NCBI RefSeq assembly: GCF_900104585.1
Contig: NZ_FNVX01000006.1
Coordinates: 930,001 to 994,000 of the forward strand
Reading direction: 5' to 3'
Origin: Bacteroides ihuae
GTDB lineage: Bacteria; Bacteroidota; Bacteroidia; Bacteroidales; Bacteroidaceae
Length of the DNA: 64,000 nucleotides
The position numbers and the translations under genes are program-made. The notes under the pieces are model-generated. The model worked only from the letters and a program-made list of their open reading frames with translations, was not told the origin of the DNA and made no database searches. Below are positions 51,969 to 60,504 of this stretch, in pieces (within the stretch, counting starts at the first letter, position 1; each line of letters starts with the position of its first letter).

Positions 51969-52948
51969 CGTATACTAACATTAAATTCTCTATTACCATA
52001 TACACCTTCACAGCACCCTGTCGTAAAATTTTGGAACTCACACTTGATGTTTCTTCCAAAAAATTGTCTAGCATTAAACGGAATTACTTTTTCAAAACGG
52101 CCTCTTCCATCATTAGGATATGAGAGATGGAGATGTTCTCCGTTTATATACAAATCAGCTTCATAATTTGTAGCATGTCTTCTTTTCCATAATCTCTTTT
52201 TCTTCTGAGAAGCGCATCTCACCATGAAAATATTGCCAGATTGATCAATGCCAAGGCTTATGTCGCTTCTGTATTTTCCCTTATGTATTACTACTGAACA
52301 ATCCTCAATAAAACTTCTATAAATAGGATTGACGGGAGCCTCAACAGATTGCGTGTTTGCACTTAGTGCTGCGTGTTCATAGTTTGGAGTCGCGTTGGTT
52401 GGTGCTATCACGTTATCTCCAATTATTATATACCCTTGATTATTCCCTACTAGCTCTAAATTTTCATCATTAAAAGGATGATAAGCTGATAAGTCAAATC
52501 TATCTTCTTGGTTGAATACAAACATGCTCTTGTATTTCTCTTTATAAACTTTATAAGCATTAAGAAAAGATTCATCGTTATCAATATCAAATATCTTATC
52601 GAGTTCGTCGTCTGCTTTATTAAGATTATAGTATGCCCCTTTAAATCCTATTTTTCCAAAAAAATCCATTTTTTGTTCCGGATTCATATCCTTTAAATCA
52701 CTTACTATTTTATCATAGCAGTTAGCATCTTTAAATTTAAGTACATACTGTTGCCCATCGTTATCTTCAGATCTTACGCTTCTTGAGGTTAAGTGACTGC
52801 CATAATTACTTAATTTAACTACTTCTATCCCTTGAATTGGAGATTCATCTGTTTTGCTCTGTAATTGTTGAACAGACTCATCATTAGAGCATGAAAAGAC
52901 CAATAGCGCTAATGGCACCCAAAAACACTTTCTTAATGTTGTTTTCAT
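51965..52948 (-). CDS. Lipoprotein (327 aa), hypothetical (DUF4848-like?)
   Basis: A 327-residue lipoprotein: signal and lipobox LALLVFSC (Cys20), then SNDESVQQLQSK. The first half is acidic and helical (DELDKIFDIDNDESFLNAYKVYKEKY). The second half is beta-rich and basic, with KKKRLWKRRHATNYEADLY and a Cys-Cys pair near the end (TTGCCEGVYG). It may belong to DUF4848, but I am not certain. Coupled to the 215-aa barrel gene. MITE copy B ends 39 bases upstream of its ATG. Confidence 0.78.
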   Translation of the reverse strand: MKTTLRKCFWVPLALLVFSCSNDESVQQLQSKTDESPIQGIEVVKLSNYGSHLTSRSVRSEDNDGQQYVLKFKDANCYDKIVSDLKDMNPEQKMDFFGKIGFKGAYYNLNKADDELDKIFDIDNDESFLNAYKVYKEKYKSMFVFNQEDRFDLSAYHPFNDENLELVGNNQGYIIIGDNVIAPTNATPNYEHAALSANTQSVEAPVNPIYRSFIEDCSVVIHKGKYRSDISLGIDQSGNIFMVRCASQKKKRLWKRRHATNYEADLYINGEHLHLSYPNDGRGRFEKVIPFNARQFFGRNIKCEFQNFTTGCCEGVYGNREFNVSIR

Positions 52949-52986
52949 TTTAAAATAATAATTTTAGTAAATCAATTTTTATCTAT

Positions 52987-53148
52987 AGAAACTGTTTAAA
53001 CTTCCCGAAGAGAAAATAGATGAGTAGAAAAATAGCCATTTATCAGTTCGTTTTGTCCCATCCGGGACAAAGGATCACCTAAAATCAATCTTTTCCTACC
53101 CTTATTTTGCTCCTAGCGGAACGACAAAATAAAATTTAAACAGTTTCT
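52987..53148 (-). mobile_element. MITE-like element, copy B (162 bp)
   Basis: The same length and the same 14-bp terminal inverted repeats as copy A, in opposite orientation and about 93% identical. TA lies on both outer edges. With copy A it brackets the 327-aa lipoprotein/215-aa barrel operon. A local stem, GTCCCATCCGGGAC, occurs inside copy B only. Confidence 0.85.
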
Positions 53149-53175
53149 TAGACAATAATAATATCTAATTTAGTT

Positions 53176-53556
53176 TTATTCAAAGCGAATTTCTCCGGTC
53201 ATTTTCATGCTTCCACTAGCTATTTGAATATAGAAAGCAGGCGAGTCTTCATCAATGGATGGAACAATGAGAGAGTTTCCCGTTATGCGACTATCATAAA
53301 CGACATTTCCCGTCGCTGCATCTATAATGACTATTCTAACATCATTAAAAGGTTGGCTGAAGGATAAAAAGAGGGATTGATCTTCCAAATAACCGGTTAA
53401 GATTAGTCCCGGTGCTCTCGTTAAAACGCCTTCTTGAGTCCAACGAATTTTCTTGTGATGCCGTAATGTATACTCCACTTGTGGTTCAGGCTTGCTGAAT
53501 ACGTTTATGCATGGAAAGATCAAAAACAAAAATAGAATAAAAGATTTAATTTTCAT
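53176..53556 (-). CDS. DUF3244 family secreted protein
   Basis: A 126-residue exported protein. The start at 53556 gives MKIKSFILFLFLIFPCINVFS as signal peptide. The mature part is a small beta-sandwich-like domain (LSFSQPFNDVRIVIIDAATGNVVYD...SGSMKMTGEIRFE), the pattern of DUF3244. Such proteins often lie next to TPR-HTH membrane regulators in Bacteroides, as here, where the regulator is split by an IS. A -7 box, TAATTTTG, lies upstream. Confidence 0.8.
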   Translation of the reverse strand: MKIKSFILFLFLIFPCINVFSKPEPQVEYTLRHHKKIRWTQEGVLTRAPGLILTGYLEDQSLFLSFSQPFNDVRIVIIDAATGNVVYDSRITGNSLIVPSIDEDSPAFYIQIASGSMKMTGEIRFE

Positions 53557-53586
53557 AATCACTTAATTTGGTACAACCTAATGCTG

Positions 53587-53594
53587 CAAAATTA
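53587..53594 (-). promoter_or_regulatory. -7 box for the DUF3244 gene
   Basis: The minus strand reads TAATTTTG (TAnnTTTG), 31 bases before the ATG. Confidence 0.5.
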
Positions 53595-53687
53595 AGCCAA
53601 AAAAAATAGAAAAGACTATTTTACCGATAACATCTGCTTTTTATAAACAACTGATAATCAGCCATTTGCGTTTTAGCCCGATAACAA

Positions 53688-54452
53688 TTACTCTTCAGAA
53701 GACATTTTAGACTTGAGACGGTAGAATCTTTGATTAGCCACCTGCTTGCTTGAATGCCCAAAACAACGAGCAATGGTGAGCGATTTCAAACCGGCCTCCT
53801 TTAGACAGAAATAAAGGAAATCCTCTTCCGTCAGACGAGGGTAACGGACGCGCAAATCAGCTATATATTCATGATAAATATCAAAAATGGCCGATTTCAA
53901 CGCTTGCTGCTCCGAGAGTGTAAACACCTGAACCTCTTTCTCATTTGATACATCTTCTGCATCCAGTCTCTCTATCTTCTTATAAATGACAGTTTGACGA
54001 AACATGAGATTCCACATATTCATTCTCCTACAATATAGATCATTAATCTCTTGTTCTTTTTGGACTATTTCCGATTCATGGCCTTGCTGTTCTCTCCGCA
54101 AATGGGCAACTAAGTCAATATTTTCATTAATACGCATTTGCAGATGCTCGATCTCATGTTTCATCTTTTTCGATTGCTGCTCATAGACAAGTTTGGCAAC
54201 CTTTTTACGACGACTTACATGTTGCAGAATTAAGACTAAAATAAGAATAGCAATCACCGAAACGGCCACAATAAGAGTATTAATTTGTCGCATCTCTGCT
54301 TTGTGCTTAGCAACTCTTGTCTCAGCATCATATTTGTAGATCAATTGCTCTATCTCTGAAGATTTATCTGCAAAATAAAAAGAATCAACTATATTTGAGT
54401 ACTCTTCTAAATACCCAAATGCCCCACGATAATTACCACTATTTTCTTCTAG
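53688..54452 (-). pseudogene. C-terminal part of TPR-HTH regulator, split by IS21
   Basis: The 3' part of a gene interrupted by the IS21 element. From the target duplication the frame reads ENSGNYRGAFGYLEEYSN..., then a transmembrane segment (INTLIVAVSVIAILILVLIL), a long coiled coil (KKMKHEIEHLQMRIN), and a C-terminal helix-turn-helix (LTEEDFLYFCLKEAGLKSLTIARCFGHSSKQVANQRFYRLKSK). A TTG at 54344 could start a shorter frame, but the alignment with the N-terminal part shows it is one gene. See the N-terminal part at 57165-58115. Confidence 0.88.
54446..54452 (+). repeat. IS21 target duplication, left
   Basis: CTTCTAG precedes the left inverted repeat and is repeated at 57197-57203 after the right one. 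Confidence 0.85.
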
Positions 54453-54632
54453 TGATAATATCGCCCGTTTGGTACCGCTATATCACTCCCTTGGTACCGT
54501 GTGCGACACTTTCGTGGTACCGCTCGTAGCGTTGGCTGGTACCGGTACCAAATGTGTGATATGAACGTCGTAAAGAGATACTTCTCAAGGGTGGTTGCAC
54601 ACCGCCAAAAGGTATCTCTCTCTGATTCTATT

Positions 54633-55367
54633 TTATTTATTTTTTCTCTTTCGTAATGATGGTCCTTCAAGATTCAGGTGATGAGATGAGTTTATCAGCC
54701 TATCCATGATGGCATCAGCAAGTGTAGCTTCCGCTATGTAGTCATACCACTTGTCCAAAGGAAGTTGAGACATAATAATCATTGACTTCTTTTCATAGCG
54801 TTCTTCTAGTAATGTAAGCAATGCTATACGTGTATCACTGTCCATTTTCTGCAACCCAAAATCGTCAAGGACGATAAGATCGTTCTTGTCTAGTCGTGAC
54901 AACATCTGTGAGAAGGTTCCGTCAAGGCGTGACTGTTTGAGTACATCGACAAATCGGTTCATGTTCAGATAAAGTGTTTTCAGGCCAAGCGTACAGGCTT
55001 GATGTCCAAGAGCACATGCCAGATATGATTTTCCGCATCCAGTAAGCCCCGTAATAAGCAGATTTTCTCCACGCCGCACAAAACCGCAGTCAGCAATAGA
55101 GGTTAGCTGCTCACGGGTAAAGTTGCGGGCAGTCGAACAAGTGATATCCTCGACAAGTACTTGGTATCTCAATTTGCTCTCCTTCAGCAGTCTGGTAGTT
55201 CGGCTGTCATCACGACAACGGATTTCCGTTTCCAGCATTTTTGACAGAGCCATTTCTAAGCTTGGCCGCATCTGCACAGGAAGCTTTATAATATCACTGA
55301 CCGCTTCAGCCATACCGCTCAGTTTAAGAGCCTTTAGGCGTTCTACAATTGAAGCAAGTTCATTCAT
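54633..55367 (-). CDS. istB: IS21 helper ATPase IstB
   Basis: A 244-residue AAA+ (DnaC-like) protein with Walker A TGLTGCGKSYLACALG and Walker B DLIVLDDFGLQ. In IS21 elements it works with IstA and stimulates transposition. Its first 8 bases overlap istA, as usual in the family. Confidence 0.95.
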   Translation of the reverse strand: MNELASIVERLKALKLSGMAEAVSDIIKLPVQMRPSLEMALSKMLETEIRCRDDSRTTRLLKESKLRYQVLVEDITCSTARNFTREQLTSIADCGFVRRGENLLITGLTGCGKSYLACALGHQACTLGLKTLYLNMNRFVDVLKQSRLDGTFSQMLSRLDKNDLIVLDDFGLQKMDSDTRIALLTLLEERYEKKSMIIMSQLPLDKWYDYIAEATLADAIMDRLINSSHHLNLEGPSLRKRKNK

Positions 55368-56934
55368 GGTCGGCCTCCTTTCTAAGTGATGGTATGGACG
55401 TGTACGCAGAAGATCCTCTCACATTGTCGTTAAAGGGAGTTCTTGAAATAGATTCTTTCTCACCGGAAGCCAAATCCCGATTATTCTTAAGCATATTACA
55501 GAGAGTCTTATAGCTTGCCACATCCGTTTCTTCTCTCATCATCATGCAAGCATGTTCCAATCTGCTTCTGCCATATTTCTTTGCCAAAGCAAGCAGTCCG
55601 TTGCATTTCCCATATGCTTGCTGAGGGAAAGTGGTGCGCTGGAGGATGTCTGTTATTGCCCATTCAACAGATTGCCCAATGCGCGCACCTCTTTCTATGA
55701 GTGTTGCGGCATTCTGCTCCTTGCGATGCTCGTATGCAGTATGATTCTCCGGCATGTGCGATTTCTCAGTGGAGTAGCCATATGGTATGAGGCTTCTACG
55801 ATGCATACAAGCGCATATTGTACCCACATAGATCTCTACAGAGTGCACGTCCCACATGATTTTAACCTTTTGTCCGACATATTTAAACGGGACACTGTAG
55901 AAGTGGCGCTCACTGCCTACACATACATGGTATGTACTGCTAAGCTTAACCTCCTTGCGCATACGAAGACGATACATTTGATCCGGCAACGGATTCATTT
56001 CAGGCTTCTCATACTTCTGAAAGATCTCCCACCGGGTAGAACCCTTGAAGGGAAGACTACAATATTCTTCAAGGAGTTCAAGGATGCGATCGTTCAGTGC
56101 ATCCAAAGCGTAGAACTCTTCACCTTCAAGGCGGGCATACACGTACTTGTAGAGTTGGCCCACAGCACCCTCAACAGGTCCTTTGTCACGGGGTTTGCGC
56201 ACGCGACAAGCTGTAGGTTCTATGCCGTAATACATCGCCCATTCCACATTGGCATCCGAAAACGTAAGGCTGTAGCGGTCAGATTTCGTTACCCATTGTT
56301 TCATGTTGTCACTTTTGGCTGTATGGGGGACAGCACCTATAAATTCTAGTCCTTTGTTGAGTCCATGGAAAAACCATTCGGTAGTGGCATTGGGCATGGC
56401 CATCATGAATGGCAGATTGCTGTAGGGCATCACGCATACCAATACCACCAGTTTCTGTCTCACCTTGGTGAGCCTGTCGGTCAGAAACAAGGCATCTCCG
56501 GCAAAGTCTATTTGCCATTCCTTACCGGGCTCATAGACGTTGTGATAGGAGTAGTCATTTTTCTCTCTATAAGAGCTAACATGCTTCTTGAATTGAGTAT
56601 AACCATAACCGCTGGGACATTCCTTATGGTAGTAATCCTCAAATACAAACTGGACATTGGCATGCTTGCGACCCAGGCGCTTGATAATTTCCGGCATCAT
56701 GCGTTCAAGCTCCTGCTTACGTCCATCGTCATTAAGTGCATTCTTTGGGGGCATAAAGATGGTTTCCAGCTCACTGTCTGCCATTGCTAGCAGCTCTTCA
56801 AAACTTTGTCTCGTCGTCGATGCAATCTTCCGATAACCCGATACGGTACGTTTGCTGCAATGAACAATTCCACATATATCAGCTTGTGGAATACCATTGC
56901 CTAGCATCTGTAAAATCTGTCTTAGTCGTAACAT
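55360..56934 (-). CDS. istA: IS21 transposase IstA
   Basis: A 524-residue transposase. The N-terminal HTH (LRQILQMLGNGIPQADICGIVHCSKRTVSGY) is followed by the DDE core: Asp in WQIDFAGDALFL, Asp in HTAKSDNMK, Glu in GPVEGAVGQ. It has full length for the family and no stop or frameshift. Confidence 0.96.
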   Translation of the reverse strand: MLRLRQILQMLGNGIPQADICGIVHCSKRTVSGYRKIASTTRQSFEELLAMADSELETIFMPPKNALNDDGRKQELERMMPEIIKRLGRKHANVQFVFEDYYHKECPSGYGYTQFKKHVSSYREKNDYSYHNVYEPGKEWQIDFAGDALFLTDRLTKVRQKLVVLVCVMPYSNLPFMMAMPNATTEWFFHGLNKGLEFIGAVPHTAKSDNMKQWVTKSDRYSLTFSDANVEWAMYYGIEPTACRVRKPRDKGPVEGAVGQLYKYVYARLEGEEFYALDALNDRILELLEEYCSLPFKGSTRWEIFQKYEKPEMNPLPDQMYRLRMRKEVKLSSTYHVCVGSERHFYSVPFKYVGQKVKIMWDVHSVEIYVGTICACMHRRSLIPYGYSTEKSHMPENHTAYEHRKEQNAATLIERGARIGQSVEWAITDILQRTTFPQQAYGKCNGLLALAKKYGRSRLEHACMMMREETDVASYKTLCNMLKNNRDLASGEKESISRTPFNDNVRGSSAYTSIPSLRKEADHE

Positions 56935-57164
56935 TTGGTTTACTTTTAGACGTTAATAATATTGTTAATTCTGGGCATAACCCAACAACAATATAATGCC
57001 ATTGCAAATTTTACGAATAGAAGTACCGCTAAAAGTGATATTGATGGTACCAATCAAGTGATATGAACGTGGTTGAAAGTTGGAAATGGAAACACAAACG
57101 CCAACGGTACCAGTCAAGTGATACAAGATCAATCAACACGATAAATTGGGGTACCAGAACACCG

Positions 57165-58115
57165 CTATGGACGGTACCACGGGGATGATATTATCACTTC
57201 TAGCTCAGCAAGAGCATCATAAGCAATGGCTTTCGCTTTTATATCTTTCGTATTAACACTTTTTTCCAAATAAAACCTTGCAGAATCGACTTGTTCTTTC
57301 TGAAGATAGACCTGCCCTATTAAAGACAATGTCTTACTTCTGTCTTTTCCTGAGGGCAAATAGTTCAAGGCCTTTTTTGCACAAACTAAAGCAGAATCAA
57401 GTTCATCAAAAAAATTATAATAGCCACTCAGGTTCTGGATTGTATAGCCAATAATTAGAGAATCATTCGTTAGATATGATAACTTCAGCATTCTATGCAA
57501 TGTAGATAGCGCCTTCTTCTTTTTCATTTGCGCTATATAAATTGTAGAAACAAGACTTGAAACGCTAACCATAGCTTTTTTATCCTGAATAAAAGAATAA
57601 AAATCAAAAGCCTTATCAAGCTCAGGCATAGCCTCTTTATATAGCCCTTGTTCAAAATACATTCTCCCCAAATCTTCATGTATCATACCTTTTATACGGA
57701 TTTCCACATAGGTATTTCCCAATTCAGGCAAAGCTTTATAATAACAATCCATTGCTTCTTTCTCATGCCCCATCTTCACTAATATCCGGCCTTTATAAAA
57801 CAAAGCTTTGGCCTTGTTCACTCCTCCATCGTAAAAATCAAGAGCAACATCTACCAATGAATCGCAGGGCAATAACGCGAGTTCACTCTTATCAGTAGCC
57901 TGAACCAGCAATAGACCATAATAGGCTCTTTCTTCCTTGGAAGATAAAGAAGTCGGGTTTATTTCTTGAAGAAGATGCAATGCCTCATGAGGCTGGGTTG
58001 ACAGTAAAGAGTCAACCTTAGTCAAAGTCGAATTTGAATGGTTGCCCTCACTACAAGCCCCTAGTATACAAGAGGCTATGAAGAATATAAGTAGTAAAAT
58101 CAGTCCGTGTCTCAT
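57165..58115 (-). pseudogene. N-terminal part of TPR-HTH regulator, split by IS21
   Basis: The 5' part of the gene: signal peptide with lipobox-like LGACSEG, then TPR-like repeats (ALHLLQEINPTSL, KALFYKGRILVKMGHEKEAMDCYYKAL). Native sequence ends at AELE; the last ten codons (VIISSPWYRP) come from the IS. Joined to 53688-54452 without the IS and one target duplication, the frame continues ELE-ENSGNYRG with no change, giving about 558 residues. The architecture matches the intact 553-aa PUL regulator. A TATCTTTG -7 box lies upstream. Confidence 0.88.
57197..57203 (+). repeat. IS21 target duplication, right
   Basis: The second copy of CTTCTAG, immediately after the right inverted repeat. Confidence 0.85.
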
Positions 58116-58138
58116 TCTTTATAAAGATGGTTCACATG

Positions 58139-58146
58139 CAAAGATA
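58139..58146 (-). promoter_or_regulatory. -7 box of the split TPR-HTH regulator
   Basis: The minus strand reads TATCTTTG, 24 bases before the ATG. Confidence 0.5.
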
Positions 58147-58331
58147 ATGCTTTCATTAAACGAACAGACTGTAAAGAAGTCTTTTTTAGAAAAACGTAAG
58201 ACTCCAATTCTCCTCCCATGAAAAAACACGTTTTACTATCACGTTTTACCCAAACTCCTTCTCTTTTTCACTCAAATGCATCTCGATTGAGAGATACATC
58301 TTGTCTTTCCAGAGGAATACAGTTTCATTAG

Positions 58332-58438
58332 TTTCATATACTATAAAACTTTTGTTTTCACTATTAAAAACCAATAGTTTCAGCAAATTAAACCTTTTGT
58401 TTCAACGGAAGAAAACTTTAGTTTCATCACTAGAAACG
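58332..58438 (+). repeat. Five tandem GTTTCA-N7-9-AAAC units with a 22-23-base period
   Basis: GTTTCA or GTTTTC starts at 58332, 58355, 58378, 58400 and 58422, each followed after 7-9 bases by AAAC. An extra GTTTCA lies at 58323. The period is about two helical turns. GTTTCA is also half of the parS-like palindrome found after mnmG. No ORF lies in it. Confidence 0.7.
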
Positions 58439-58538
58439 AAATAGGGCAAAGTAAAGCTAATTAATGTAAGCAACAAACTGAGGTGCGGGATTGTTGTTGT
58501 TTTTAATCAGGCTGCATGGTAATGATGAAATAAACATG

Positions 58539-58546
58539 TAACTTTG
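58539..58546 (+). promoter_or_regulatory. mnmG -7 box
   Basis: TAACTTTG matches TAnnTTTG, 26 bases before the ATG at 58572. Confidence 0.55.
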
Positions 58547-58571
58547 CAGCGTTTTAATAAACAGTAAATCA

Positions 58572-60449
58572 ATGGATTTTAAATATGACGTAATCGTGAT
58601 AGGCGCCGGACATGCAGGTTGCGAAGCAGCAGTAGCTGCAGCCAATCTGGGATCGAAGACTTGCCTGATCACTATGGATATGAATAAGGTGGCTCAGATG
58701 AGTTGCAACCCTGCCGTTGGCGGTATTGCCAAAGGACAAATCGTTCGCGAAATAGATGCATTGGGAGGATATATGGGGCTGATAACCGACAAAACGGCTA
58801 TTCAGTTTCGCCTTTTAAATCGTTCAAAGGGGCCTGCTATGTGGAGCCCTCGCGCTCAGTGCGACCGCAACAAGTTTATCTGGGCTTGGAGAGAGGTATT
58901 GGAAAATACTCCTAACCTTAGCATCTGGCAAGATACAGTGAAAGAAATCATTGTTGAGAACGGAGAAATAATAGGGTTAACCACATTTTGGGATGTGACT
59001 TTCTATGCAAAATGTGTGGTCATCACTGCGGGTACATTTCTCAATGGACTGATGCATGTGGGCAAAACACAATTACCGGGAGGAAGGATGGCCGAACCTC
59101 CTTCGTTACAATTAACTGAATCCATCGTAAAAAATGGCATCCGCTCCGGAAGGATGAAAACAGGAACACCTGTGCGTATAGACGGTAGAAGTGTTGATTT
59201 TGAGCTAATGTCTACCCAAGACGGAGAAAACGACTTCCACAAGTTTTCGTTCATGAACGACGGTACTCAGCACCTCAAGCAACTACAATGCTGGACGTGC
59301 TATACCAACGAAGAAGTACATCAGGTACTTCGCGAAGGATTAGCAGAATCTCCCCTTTTCAACGGACAGATACAAAGCATCGGACCACGCTATTGCCCAA
59401 GCATTGAAACGAAGATTGTGACCTTCCCTGATAAAGAACAGCATCAGTTGTTTCTTGAACCGGAAGGAGAAACAACACAAGAGCTCTATCTAAACGGATT
59501 TTCGTCTTCTCTGCCGCTAGAAATTCAAATTGCAGCATTGAAAAAGATTCCAGCTTTCAGGAATCTGGAAATATATCGACCAGGATACGCCATCGAATAT
59601 GACTTCTTCGACCCTACTCAACTTAAACATTCGTTGGAATCGAAGGTTATTAAAAATCTATTCTTTGCCGGACAGGTGAATGGTACCACTGGTTACGAAG
59701 AAGCAGGAGGTCAGGGATTGATTGCAGGTATTAATGCACACATTAATTGCCACGGTGGCGAGCCTTTCGTTTTAGCTAGAGATGAAGCATATATTGGCGT
59801 ATTAATCGATGATTTAGTAACCAAAGGTGTAGACGAACCCTACCGCATGTTTACTTCAAGAGCTGAATATCGTATCCTGCTTCGTATGGATGATGCAGAT
59901 ATGCGATTGACCGAGAAAGCATGGAAGCTTGGCTTGGTAAAAGAAGATCGATATGAGCTCATGAAAAGTAAACGTGAAGCAATAAAGCGCATCATTGAAT
60001 TTACCAAGGATTATTCGATAAAAACGGCACTTATTAATGATGCTCTAGAGTTTTTGGGAACTACCCCCATGAAGTATGGCTGCAAATTGATTGACCTAAT
60101 CAACCGTCCACAGATAACGATAGACAATATAGCCAACTACGTACCTGCATTCAAACAGATGCTCGATGAAATAGAAGAGAACAGAAAAGAAGAGATTATA
60201 GAGGCTGCCGAAATACAAATAAAGTATCAAGGATATATAGAACGTGAGCGGATGATTGCAAACAAGTTGGCTCGATTGGAAACCATAAAGATTAGAGGTA
60301 AGTTTGATTATGATAGCATCCATTCATTGTCAACTGAAGCACGTCAGAAGCTTATTAAGGTAGATCCCGAAACAATCGCACAAGCTAGCAGAATACCAGG
60401 AGTTTCGCCTAGCGATATTAATGTGCTATTGGTATTATCAGGGCGCTAG
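58572..60449 (+). CDS. mnmG: tRNA uridine-5-carboxymethylaminomethyl modification enzyme
   Basis: A 625-residue FAD enzyme (GidA). The FAD motif is VIGAGHAGCEAAVAAANLG. Also present are the MnmG blocks CNPAVGGIAKGQIVREIDALGG and GQVNGTTGYEEAGGQGLIAGINA, and the C-terminal helical domain that binds MnmE and tRNA. With MnmE it modifies U34 of some tRNAs. The gene is often near the replication origin in bacteria, which agrees with the parS-like site 8 bases after its stop. Confidence 0.97.
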   Translation: MDFKYDVIVIGAGHAGCEAAVAAANLGSKTCLITMDMNKVAQMSCNPAVGGIAKGQIVREIDALGGYMGLITDKTAIQFRLLNRSKGPAMWSPRAQCDRNKFIWAWREVLENTPNLSIWQDTVKEIIVENGEIIGLTTFWDVTFYAKCVVITAGTFLNGLMHVGKTQLPGGRMAEPPSLQLTESIVKNGIRSGRMKTGTPVRIDGRSVDFELMSTQDGENDFHKFSFMNDGTQHLKQLQCWTCYTNEEVHQVLREGLAESPLFNGQIQSIGPRYCPSIETKIVTFPDKEQHQLFLEPEGETTQELYLNGFSSSLPLEIQIAALKKIPAFRNLEIYRPGYAIEYDFFDPTQLKHSLESKVIKNLFFAGQVNGTTGYEEAGGQGLIAGINAHINCHGGEPFVLARDEAYIGVLIDDLVTKGVDEPYRMFTSRAEYRILLRMDDADMRLTEKAWKLGLVKEDRYELMKSKREAIKRIIEFTKDYSIKTALINDALEFLGTTPMKYGCKLIDLINRPQITIDNIANYVPAFKQMLDEIEENRKEEIIEAAEIQIKYQGYIERERMIANKLARLETIKIRGKFDYDSIHSLSTEARQKLIKVDPETIAQASRIPGVSPSDINVLLVLSGR

Positions 60450-60455
60450 AGCCTC

Positions 60456-60471
60456 CGTTTCACGTGAAACA
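60456..60471. other. parS-like site (ParB binding)
   Basis: The 14-bp perfect palindrome GTTTCACGTGAAAC followed by A matches 15 of 16 positions of the bacterial parS consensus TGTTTCACGTGAAACA (the first base is C here). It lies between mnmG and apt. Confidence 0.78.
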
Positions 60472-60504
60472 ATACATTTATAGAACTGAATTAATTAATT
60501 GATT

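Larger units (their letters stand above)
54453..57196 (-). mobile_element. IS21-family insertion sequence (2744 bp)
   Basis: It contains istA and istB on the - strand. The ends are inverted repeats beginning TGATAATATC, with about 20 of the first 25 positions identical, and TG...CA termini as in IS21. Both ends carry repeated GGTACC-containing blocks and GTGATATGAACGT, as in IS21 multiple terminal repeats. A 7-bp target duplication, CTTCTAG, flanks it. Both genes look intact, so it may still be active. Confidence 0.93.
58116..58571. other. 456-base intergenic region upstream of mnmG
   Basis: No gene. It contains the regulator promoter on the left, the GTTTCA-AAAC tandem units in the middle and the mnmG promoter on the right. 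Confidence 0.6.

Noticed and set aside
54344-54346. TTG as an independent start of a 218-aa regulator
   Set aside because: The frame continues upstream to the IS target duplication and joins the N-terminal part exactly, so this is the interior of a split gene.
54470-57180. IS ends placed at the first GGTACC blocks
   Set aside because: That gives no target duplication. Ends at TGATAATATC give inverted tips with TG...CA and an exact 7-bp duplication.
58323-58438. CRISPR array
   Set aside because: The repeats are 6 bases plus a loose AAAC, with 7-9-base variable parts; too short for repeats and spacers, and no cas genes are present.
60457-60470. mnmG terminator
   Set aside because: The palindrome has no loop and no T-run, and its sequence equals the parS core.
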